NCBI GenBank assembly: GCA_003541895.1
Contig: DPLR01000127.1
Coordinates: forward strand, 1 to 5,321
Direction of reading: 5' to 3'
Source of the DNA: Cytophagales bacterium
Lineage (GTDB): Bacteria > Bacteroidota > Bacteroidia > Cytophagales > Cyclobacteriaceae
Length of the DNA: 5,321 nt
In this document: in pieces, positions 1-3,826 of the stretch
Layout of the letters: each line of letters begins with the position of its first letter
Numbering within the stretch: the stretch's first letter is position 1
Made by a program: the position numbers and the translations under genes
The notes under the pieces: generated by a model
Seen by the model: the letters and a program-made list of their open reading frames with translations, nothing else
Database searches by the model: none
Told to the model about the DNA's origin: nothing

Positions 1-221
1 GCAGGACTATATCCATCGGGACAAGGAGGATAAGACGCGGGTTCGGAAAGCCAACAACTGAGAGCGCCCGTACGATACGAGCCAGCAGGACAAGTAAATT
101 CCTCAATGAACATACAATAACCGGAGCTAGTAGGATTTTCACAGCTCCAAGAGTTTATCGAATAAGAATCATCAGAAAAAAGAATTGCCGAAAGAGCAAT
201 CGTAAGCTGAGTACGATTCAT
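1..221 (-). CDS. N-terminal part of a putative phage attachment (pIII-like) minor coat protein, cut by the window edge
   Basis: The reading frame starts at ATG 221-219 and stays open to the left edge, giving 73 full codons with no stop. The protein begins MNRTQLTIALSAILFSD, a short basic start followed by a hydrophobic stretch, which reads as a signal peptide although its hydrophobic core is brief. The mature part has five cysteines (about residues 27, 36, 44, 56, 67) in segments such as CPAGSYRTG and CPDGYSP, suggesting a disulfide-bonded secreted domain. The ATG overlaps the stop of the upstream hydroxylase gene as ATGA, so translation is probably coupled; no strong Shine-Dalgarno is visible. 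Position after the coat gene is where filamentous phages keep the adsorption protein (gene III in M13), which docks the virion to the host pilus or receptor. That function is inferred from position, signal peptide and cysteines, because the diagnostic C-terminal region lies outside the window. Confidence 0.7.
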   Translation of the reverse strand, partial: MNRTQLTIALSAILFSDDSYSINSWSCENPTSSGYCMFIEEFTCPAGSYRTGALSCWLSEPASYPPCPDGYSP

Positions 222-793
222 GCGAAAACGTTCTCGCGAATCCAACAGGTCAACACATATTTAACGCCCGAAATAACAGGCAATCCAGCATGCAAGGTTT
301 TACGATTTACATTATTTGCAATAACGTTATCCCAAACAACAGCACGGCCCAACATGGGTTTTACTAATGCTGAATAATGTGGAAAATATGTTTCACCACC
401 CAACTCAACATCATTGAGATAAATAAGAAAAGTCTTTAGACGTTGACCGCCCTTGGCTAATTGGGTTGTGTGATTTGGAAAAAAGAAATCATGATGAGGT
501 TTGTATTGCTGCCCGACTTCGTATTTCAGAATTTGAATATATTCAAAATGAGATTGTTCAATGCGAGTAAAAGAGGAAATTTTCCACAATAAATATTTTA
601 CGTAAAGATCATCAATATTTTCGAAAAATGAACCTGTAGATGTGCGAACGGAGTCGGCAACAGGAGTACCATCGGTATTATTGCAAACCGTAGAAGGCGT
701 AAGCTGTGACTCGCGAGAACGAATAAAATAATGGCACTCGTGAGGCAAAAGGAAATTGTCAAAAACTGAAAGATTAATATCTTTGATATTCAT
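218..793 (-). CDS. 2-oxoglutarate/Fe(II)-dependent prolyl 4-hydroxylase-like protein
   Basis: This 191-residue protein carries the whole catalytic core of the prolyl 4-hydroxylase family. The HxD iron motif is in YKPHHD (H100, D102), after the family's typical Y-x-x-H-x-D pattern. GGQRLKTFLIYLNDVELGGE (116 onward) matches the family's GGQR...YLNDV..GGET.FP segment. The distal iron histidine is H168 in HAGLPV, and K178 ten residues later is the expected 2-oxoglutarate anchor. RTSTGSFF (50-57) matches the upstream R-x-S region. Enzymes of this family hydroxylate proline in proteins using O2 and 2-oxoglutarate. Length fits bacterial single-domain members, and all key residues are present, so it should be active. 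No signal peptide is visible, so it acts in the cytoplasm. It starts 19 nt beyond the coat-operon terminator hairpin, without a recognisable Shine-Dalgarno, and overlaps the attachment gene by ATGA. Its substrate is unknown; a virion protein, perhaps the attachment protein, is an inference from location only. Confidence 0.93.
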   Translation of the reverse strand: MNIKDINLSVFDNFLLPHECHYFIRSRESQLTPSTVCNNTDGTPVADSVRTSTGSFFENIDDLYVKYLLWKISSFTRIEQSHFEYIQILKYEVGQQYKPHHDFFFPNHTTQLAKGGQRLKTFLIYLNDVELGGETYFPHYSALVKPMLGRAVVWDNVIANNVNRKTLHAGLPVISGVKYVLTCWIRENVFA

Positions 794-796
794 TTT

Positions 797-834
797 ACAA
801 AAAAATTTAAATGAGGCGGCTATTAAACCGCCCC
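797..834 (-). terminator. Rho-independent terminator after the coat-protein genes
   Basis: On the minus strand, G/C-rich arms at 834-827 and 820-813 pair over 8 bp (six Watson-Crick plus two G-U). The loop is a 6-nt UUAAUA, and the following tail (812-797) ends in seven consecutive U. It lies 6 nt after the stop of the 26-residue peptide gene. A strong terminator directly behind the coat gene is standard in filamentous phages. The U-run is interrupted by AAA, so some readthrough into the hydroxylase and attachment genes is likely. Confidence 0.8.
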
Positions 835-840
835 ATGTTT

Positions 841-921
841 TTAATAACCGCCGGATGCTGACTGAAAACCTAAAGAAAAAACAAACGCATAGGTACAGAC
901 GAGGAGAACGGTGATAACCAT
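841..921 (-). CDS. 26-residue hydrophobic peptide, putative minor virion (pVII/pIX-like) protein
   Basis: ATG 921-919 opens a 26-codon frame ending TAA 843-841. The peptide starts MVITVLLVCTYAFVFSLGF and ends with a short polar tail SASGGY. That is one probable membrane span of about 18 residues with no charged residue anywhere. The ATG follows the coat stop by a single nucleotide (TAATATG), so it is almost certainly translated by coupling to the coat gene, and the terminator follows directly. Small one-span peptides beside the coat gene are the tip proteins (VII and IX, about 32-33 residues) in M13-type phages, and equivalents occur in other inoviruses. The assignment is by size, hydrophobicity and position only. 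The frame is too short for length to prove coding; the tight packing between coat stop and terminator is the main support. Confidence 0.6.
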   Translation of the reverse strand: MVITVLLVCTYAFVFSLGFQSASGGY

Positions 922-922
922 A

Positions 923-1051
923 TTAGCGAGCTAACAAACGGTAGATAAGACCTACGCCGGTAACAACAGCGGCTAATGTGACTAAACCAGCAGCAACCAG
1001 ACCGACATTAGTTTGAGCAGCAGTAAAAGCAGCAGAAATAGCAGAAGACAT
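923..1051 (-). CDS. Major coat protein (pVIII-like), Pf3-type without signal peptide
   Basis: The gene encodes 42 residues. An N-terminal part rich in Ala, Ser and Thr (MSSAISAAFTAAQTN) is followed by a hydrophobic span at about residues 16-37 (VGLVAAGLVTLAAVV...LIY) and a short basic end with R38 and R42. This is the layout of a filamentous phage major coat subunit, which inserts into the inner membrane and polymerises around the ssDNA. An in-frame TAG four codons before the ATG excludes a longer start, so there is no leader peptide. Pf3 coat (44 residues) is the known precedent for a leaderless coat. A good AGGA Shine-Dalgarno lies 8 nt before the ATG, after a T-run. There is no acidic residue at all, whereas M13 and Pf3 coats carry some in the exposed N-terminal part. 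The two C-terminal arginines would face the DNA. Confidence 0.88.
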   Translation of the reverse strand: MSSAISAAFTAAQTNVGLVAAGLVTLAAVVTGVGLIYRLLAR

Positions 1052-1135
1052 AATTAATTCCTAAAAAAAGTTAATAAAAATAATCAGTTAAAAACGTTCT
1101 CATCAAAAAAAACTGATTGGTAAATTTTTTGTTTT
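1052..1135 (-). promoter_or_regulatory. Coat-gene leader with inverted repeat, possible promoter and T-rich Shine-Dalgarno
   Basis: This 84-nt gap precedes the coat ATG. It holds a perfect 8-bp inverted repeat, AATCAGTT at 1118-1111 and AACTGATT at 1089-1082 (minus-strand reading), around a 21-nt loop. Within it a weak promoter can be read on the minus strand: TTGATG (1106-1101), 18 nt, TATTTT (1082-1077). The gap ends with TTTTTTTAGGA, the coat ribosome-binding site. The same T-run plus AGGA layout precedes the ssDNA-binding gene at 1771-1802. The hairpin could be an mRNA-processing or stabilising element, since coat transcripts must accumulate most; the promoter is low confidence. Confidence 0.4.
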
Positions 1136-1411
1136 TTATTGGCCTTTTCGCCAAATTCTGAGCATCATGCCTAGACCGTAGCCAGTCACAAAGGCAACTA
1201 GCATGTATTCGCATATTTGACCGAATAAAACATCATCGAAATCAAAATACATAGAAAAAAGCGTTTGGAGATCAATACTATCTGAGGTAGTAGTACAGTG
1301 AACAGTGTCGGGAATGGTGACAGAAGCGGCACCCCAGCGATCTGCACTTTGAGACATGATATAACCGGGAGTGGTTATTCCGGATAATGTGCAAACTGTA
1401 CTAAATGCCAT
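1136..1411 (-). CDS. Small membrane protein, putative minor virion or assembly protein
   Basis: I do not recognise this 91-residue protein. Its first ~65 residues are polar, acidic and rich in Thr/Ser, with Cys at 7, 39 and 67. One hydrophobic span follows at about 66-84 (ICEYMLVAFVTGYGLGMML), then a basic end RIWRKGQ, predicting a single-pass protein with the basic tail in the cytoplasm. The ATG lies 2 nt after the ssDNA-binding gene stop (TAAACATG) with no clear Shine-Dalgarno, so translation is probably coupled; a later ATG at 1357-1355 has no better site. Between the ssDNA-binding gene and the coat gene, filamentous phages usually keep small minor coat proteins (VII and IX in M13), so a structural role is likely but inferred. 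At 91 residues it is much longer than M13 VII or IX. Confidence 0.7.
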   Translation of the reverse strand: MAFSTVCTLSGITTPGYIMSQSADRWGAASVTIPDTVHCTTTSDSIDLQTLFSMYFDFDDVLFGQICEYMLVAFVTGYGLGMMLRIWRKGQ

Positions 1412-1413
1412 GT

Positions 1414-1770
1414 TTATGCACGTTTTGTTGAGAATGAAGAAACAGAATCAGAGGCTAGTTCAACCGATGGAATTTGAATTTTTTCAAAACCGATTAAAGT
1501 TAGATTTGATCTATTATCGATAGAAACCTGGAAATCATAATAAATCGGCAAGTCTTTAAAATCGCTTGAAAATTTACGTTCTAATTCAGGATAAAAGGAA
1601 TTAGAAACTGTCAATTCAACGGAGCCAAAGCCGTGGCCATGATTTTGAAATTTTGCTGTATCAACATCCTCATGAGGCACTAAAGCAGTCACACGCTGCA
1701 TCGAAAATGGTTGATTAGAAGCCTTAGCAATGCCGGAAATAGAATTAACAGAAGATATAAGAAAACGCAT
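1414..1770 (-). CDS. Putative phage single-stranded DNA-binding protein (gene V position)
   Basis: This 118-residue protein sits directly downstream of the replication initiator, where filamentous phages encode the ssDNA-binding protein that coats progeny strands and hands them to the assembly machinery. Residues 12-35 (SGIAKASNQPFSMQRVTALV, then PHED) have the pattern of a basic/aromatic beta-strand start seen in inovirus binding proteins of about 115 residues. They are followed by a Gly/His turn (HGHGFG, 44-49) and alternating strands to about residue 97. The last 20 residues are Ser-rich and probably flexible. AGGA lies 9 nt before the ATG after a long T-run, a site much like the coat gene's and consistent with high expression. 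The call rests on position, size and general pattern rather than a diagnostic motif. Confidence 0.65.
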   Translation of the reverse strand: MRFLISSVNSISGIAKASNQPFSMQRVTALVPHEDVDTAKFQNHGHGFGSVELTVSNSFYPELERKFSSDFKDLPIYYDFQVSIDNRSNLTLIGFEKIQIPSVELASDSVSSFSTKRA

Positions 1771-1802
1771 AAAATAAAATCCTAAAAAAAAATTAAATAA
1801 AA

Positions 1803-2138
1803 TTAAGCAACTAAACGAAATTTCGGGGTTAAAACAGGTTTTGAAACGTGTTCAGGTTTGACGGGCATTTTGTACCAGTCAGGAGCGGTTAAAACGCCAC
1901 ACTCGATAATTTGAGCTTCTTTTAAGCGGATTGGAGCGCGGGAAATATCGAGTTTTTGGCTAATATCGATGCCGAGTTGCAAAAGGCGTTTTTTGTGGCG
2001 GTAATATTGACGGGAATCCTTATCAATATATTCACCGTGTAGCCACATCGAGTAATAGCATTGAGTAGAATTAGCTGATTGACGATTAGGGCAAATACCC
2101 TGATCGAGCAATTGTTGAGCAATAGTTTCGTATTTCAT
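1803..2138 (-). CDS. Gene X-like protein from an internal in-frame start of the replication gene
   Basis: ATG 2138-2136 is codon 280 of the replication gene. It is preceded by GGAGG at 2151-2147 with an 8-nt spacer, the best ribosome-binding site in the window. Starting there gives the C-terminal 111 residues, beginning MKYETIAQQLLDQGI. In M13, gene X is an internal start within gene II whose product is also 111 residues and limits replication or promotes single-strand accumulation. The conserved geometry plus the strong site makes a separate protein likely. It would carry the basic C-terminal domain (LHGEYI, YYRHKKRLL) without the YxK nicking site, so it could bind origin DNA or the full-length initiator but not cleave. 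Expression is inferred. Confidence 0.7.
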   Translation of the reverse strand: MKYETIAQQLLDQGICPNRQSANSTQCYYSMWLHGEYIDKDSRQYYRHKKRLLQLGIDISQKLDISRAPIRLKEAQIIECGVLTAPDWYKMPVKPEHVSKPVLTPKFRLVA

Positions 2139-2975
2139 ATTGGAGACCTCCAAACGTTGACGGATTTCGTCGAGACAAGACAAATGAATAGTAAATTCGG
2201 ACTCATCAAAGAGGCCGAAGGCAAATAAATTATATTTAAGTAAAAAAGGACGTTTGAAGCTGTGTTCTTCGCGAACAATGCCGGTAGTAGCTGAAAATTC
2301 AATCAATTTTTGATAATAATCTTGGTCAGAAATTGATTGATTAATCGTGTTTTTCTTTTGGTGTCTGAGCAGATCAGCGGTTTTTGTGTAGCATTTGACA
2401 TAGCGATATGTAGAGCCGTTTTTTTGGGCGGTTTTGCCGAACCATTCGACGGTGTTTTCATTGGGGTAAAGAAAAGGAGAAACCGAGCGGCCAATAGACT
2501 GAGTGGATAAACCTTTCAAAAAAGGCCGCTCGTTGCCCTGCCCTACAAATAAATTGCGCGTCCAGTCGATATGCTTGATAACTGCACCATCGGCTGATTT
2601 AGGAGCTGGCTTGCCATCTTTGCCGGTAAGATAAATGTACTTAGTGCATTTGGTAAAAATGGGTAAACCAAGACTAACCAAAATGACGTTGTAGACATCG
2701 ATACATTCCTGAATAGTGGTGTAGCCGAAAAGGTTATCGATACGGCCCCAGCGCGAGGGATTGCCATAACATTCGACCTTGTTTCCATCCGAACGAACGA
2801 TGACCGAACTTGAATAACTGCCTTCTAGCTGTAAATGTGTCACAAGCTCAGTAGAAACACCTGTTTCAAGATCAACACGAAAAAGCTTTTCGCGACCGAC
2901 TAAAGGCAATGTTTGTCCGTCATCATTTAAGTGATTTTGGACTACATTAAGCTTGTCGATGAAAAATCCTTGCAT
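1803..2975 (-). CDS. Rolling-circle replication initiation protein, phage gene II/X (Phage_CRI / Phage_X) family
   Basis: This 390-residue protein should nick the viral-strand origin of the double-stranded form and start rolling-circle synthesis. The start MQGFFIDKLNVVQNH fits the family's opening (m.iD.l.v.q.h). Further hallmarks are IDWTRNLFVGQ (136-146), the YxK catalytic-type motif in KCYTKTADLL (Y196, K198), IVREEHSFKRPFL (233-245), and a basic C-terminal domain with LHGEYI (312-317) and YYRHKKRLLQLGIDI (324-338), typical of the gene X half. Length is close to M13 pII (410). The ATG is 5 nt after the stop of the preceding gene and has only a poor Shine-Dalgarno, so translation is probably coupled. 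By contrast an internal ATG at codon 280 has a perfect one (separate entry). Family membership is confident; Y196 as the nucleophile is inferred from the motif. Confidence 0.92.
   Translation of the reverse strand: MQGFFIDKLNVVQNHLNDDGQTLPLVGREKLFRVDLETGVSTELVTHLQLEGSYSSSVIVRSDGNKVECYGNPSRWGRIDNLFGYTTIQECIDVYNVILVSLGLPIFTKCTKYIYLTGKDGKPAPKSADGAVIKHIDWTRNLFVGQGNERPFLKGLSTQSIGRSVSPFLYPNENTVEWFGKTAQKNGSTYRYVKCYTKTADLLRHQKKNTINQSISDQDYYQKLIEFSATTGIVREEHSFKRPFLLKYNLFAFGLFDESEFTIHLSCLDEIRQRLEVSNMKYETIAQQLLDQGICPNRQSANSTQCYYSMWLHGEYIDKDSRQYYRHKKRLLQLGIDISQKLDISRAPIRLKEAQIIECGVLTAPDWYKMPVKPEHVSKPVLTPKFRLVA
2139..2153 (-). promoter_or_regulatory. Strong internal Shine-Dalgarno with dyad for the gene X-like start
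   Basis: Minus-strand reading gives TTGGAGGTCTCCAA (2153-2140) directly before TATG. It contains GGAGG at ideal distance and is itself a dyad (TTGGAG / CTCCAA), so the site may fold into a 5-bp hairpin with a GGTC loop that partly hides the Shine-Dalgarno. In M13 the gene V protein represses gene II translation; whether a similar control acts here cannot be seen. Confidence 0.65.
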
Positions 2976-2980
2976 AAAAG

Positions 2981-3379
2981 TTACCGGTTTAAGTAGTCGC
3001 GTTTGCGACCAGAAAAAGACGATTTACTGTTGATCTCCGCAGTTAGTTTTACCGTTTTTTGGTGAAAGTCGGGCGATAGTTTCGAGGGTAAAAGTTGCGT
3101 TTTACTGTCTAGCTCGACAGTTAGTTTGGGTGTTACAGAACCCAAACTTTCGGCGCTTTTTCCACTGAGTTTTTTGCTAGAGAAAAAAGAATCGACCATA
3201 GAATTTATTGAAAAATTTTCAACGGTCGATTCGGTAAAAAAGGAGCGCTCATCGGGAAAAATAAAAAAATTTGAGCCGGTTTTAGAGGCATTACAGACAG
3301 ACTCAGACTCAGAAATAAAATCAGGATGCCAAAAGCAAACACGTCCAGGTGAAATATTTGAATAATTATTTAGATTCAT
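2981..3379 (-). CDS. Unrecognised 132-residue Ser/Lys-rich early protein
   Basis: I do not recognise this protein. I chose ATG 3379-3377, four nt after the preceding gene's stop (TAATCCAATG), over a TTG at 3403 that would overlap that gene. The stop is 5 nt before the replication initiator, so the three early genes form a tightly packed operon. Residues 1-60 are aromatic/Ser-rich (FWHPDFISESESV, NFFIFPDERSFF). Residues 61-132 are Ser/Lys-rich with a repeated peptide, KLTVELDSK near 86 and KLTAEINSK near 112, and a basic end GRKRDYLNR. No membrane span or signal peptide is seen. The second half at DNA level holds a 27-bp imperfect repeat and several perfect hairpins, so part of this stretch may act as DNA or RNA structure as well as code. 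Its place upstream of the initiator suggests a replication or regulatory role; that is inference. Confidence 0.6.
   Translation of the reverse strand: MNLNNYSNISPGRVCFWHPDFISESESVCNASKTGSNFFIFPDERSFFTESTVENFSINSMVDSFFSSKKLSGKSAESLGSVTPKLTVELDSKTQLLPSKLSPDFHQKTVKLTAEINSKSSFSGRKRDYLNR
3023..3127. repeat. 27-bp imperfect direct repeat, period 78 bp, inside the gene 2981-3379
   Basis: Copies at 3023-3049 and 3101-3127 match at 22 of 27 positions. They share TTTACTGT at one end and CAGTTAGTTT at the other. The period is a multiple of three, so both encode the same peptide pattern (KLTaEiNSK / KLTvElDSK). Each copy is also a small dyad: ACTG...CAGT in the first, ACTGTC...GACAGT in the second. This looks like an internal duplication kept in frame. 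Confidence 0.75.
3088..3232. other. Cluster of perfect hairpins inside the gene 2981-3379
   Basis: Consecutive perfect inverted repeats lie here. GTAAAA/TTTTAC is at 3088-3105 (6-nt loop). ACTGTC/GACAGT is at 3104-3121 (6-nt loop). AGTTTGGGT/ACCCAAACT is at 3123-3148 (9-bp arms, 8-nt loop). TTTTTT/AAAAAA is at 3170-3188. GAATCGACC/GGTCGATTC is at 3189-3232 (9-bp arms) and encloses TTGAAAA/TTTTCAA (3208-3222). A further GTCGC/GCGAC hairpin is at 2996-3009. In a phage with a ssDNA genome such a run could serve as a complementary-strand origin, packaging or Rep-binding structure. The arms are directly visible; the role is not known. Confidence 0.6.
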
Positions 3380-3383
3380 TGGA

Positions 3384-3707
3384 TTACCCGCCCAATACTC
3401 CAAAGAGTCGCGCTAGTGATAGCGGGTAAACCGGCGTAGATTCTAGCGCCGTGATTCGTTGTTGTTCAGTAATGATTTTTGAAAATTCACGTGTGATAAA
3501 GTGAACTTGAAAAGTAAAAGCGGGTAAAAAAGCGTCGGTATTAGAGAATCTAAAAAAACACTCTAAAACGTCCAAAGCTTTTTGATGTTCATCGCTTAGT
3601 TGGCGATGAGTGAATGTTGGGTTTTTTGTCAATCTAAGCAGGTTTCTGCGGTATAGGTCGACGATAGCCTGGGGGATTAAATCGGGTGTTTTTTGGTCTG
3701 TTTTCAT
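3384..3707 (-). CDS. Unrecognised 107-residue protein, first gene of the leftward operon
   Basis: I do not recognise this protein. ATG 3707-3705 has a good GGAG site 8 nt upstream and lies about 47 nt after the predicted start of the leftward transcript, so it is the first and earliest gene of the phage operon. The sequence is mostly helical in character, with a basic N-terminal half (VDLYRRNLLRLTKN, 16-29) and alternating hydrophobic and charged residues afterwards (FQVHFITREFSKIITEQQRI, about 66-85). It has no membrane span, signal peptide or clear HTH. The stop is 4 nt before the next gene. Being first under repressor control suggests a role at the onset of replication or in defeating repression, but nothing in the sequence decides this. 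Confidence 0.65.
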   Translation of the reverse strand: MKTDQKTPDLIPQAIVDLYRRNLLRLTKNPTFTHRQLSDEHQKALDVLECFFRFSNTDAFLPAFTFQVHFITREFSKIITEQQRITALESTPVYPLSLARLFGVLGG

Positions 3708-3735
3708 GGTCTACGCTCCAGGAAGATTTAAATTT

Positions 3736-3752
3736 ACTGTAACGGTTACAGT
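3736..3752. promoter_or_regulatory. Operator O1 (17-bp perfect palindrome)
   Basis: ACTGTAACGGTTACAGT is a perfect palindrome around a central G. It covers the first transcribed bases of the leftward transcript and shares one base with O2, with centres 16 bp apart. The same half-site ACTGTAA occurs in O3. It is probably bound by the HTH repressor encoded at 3827. Confidence 0.85.
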
Positions 3753-3768
3753 ATGTAACAATTACAGT
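3752..3768. promoter_or_regulatory. Operator O2, overlapping the leftward -10
   Basis: TATGTAACAATTACAGT matches O1 well in the right half and diverges at the two outer bases of the left half, so it may be a weaker site. It contains the leftward -10 hexamer. Together with O1 it forms a tandem pair suited to cooperative repressor binding. Confidence 0.75.
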
Positions 3769-3789
3769 ATATATTTTTAATCTTGTCAA
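3754..3789 (-). promoter_or_regulatory. Main leftward promoter of the phage operon
   Basis: On the minus strand TTGACA (3789-3784) is a perfect -35 and TGTAAT (3766-3761) a 5-of-6 -10 with the ideal 17-nt spacer. The start would fall near 3754. The -10 lies inside operator O2 and the start point at the O2/O1 junction, so repressor binding there would block transcription of the early, replication and virion genes. Confidence 0.85.
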
Positions 3790-3795
3790 GGGTAA

Positions 3796-3812
3796 ACTGT
3801 AATAATTACAGC
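3796..3812. promoter_or_regulatory. Operator O3, next to the repressor ribosome-binding site
   Basis: ACTGTAATAATTACAGC has perfect 7-bp arms (CTGTAAT/ATTACAG) about a central A. It ends one base before the repressor's AGGAG site and lies 44 bp, centre to centre, from O2. Binding here would restrict repressor synthesis, giving autoregulation. The rightward promoter is unclear; GTTACA (3745-3750), 17 nt, TATATA (3768-3773) is one weak possibility and would itself be overlapped by O1 and O2. Confidence 0.8.
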
Positions 3813-3826
3813 AGGAGAAAAAGAAA

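Noticed and set aside
225..1101. 11-bp repeat AAAACGTTCTC at 225-235 and 1091-1101, each upstream of a virion gene
   Set aside because: A few exact 11-bp repeats are expected by chance in an AT-rich 5.3-kb window, and the distances to the start codons differ.
1922..2788. Three minus-strand frames (63-81 codons) inside the replication gene
   Set aside because: They are out-of-frame shadows of a confidently recognised gene on the same strand.
3126..3365. 79-codon plus-strand frame opposite the gene 2981-3379
   Set aside because: Lies wholly antisense to the operon gene, has no good ribosome site, and its Lys/Glu-rich sequence looks like the mirror of a Ser-rich frame.
3433..3450. Small dyad GGCGTAGA...TCTAGCGCC inside the gene 3384-3707
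   Set aside because: Requires a bulge and leaves almost no loop; not distinguishable from chance.
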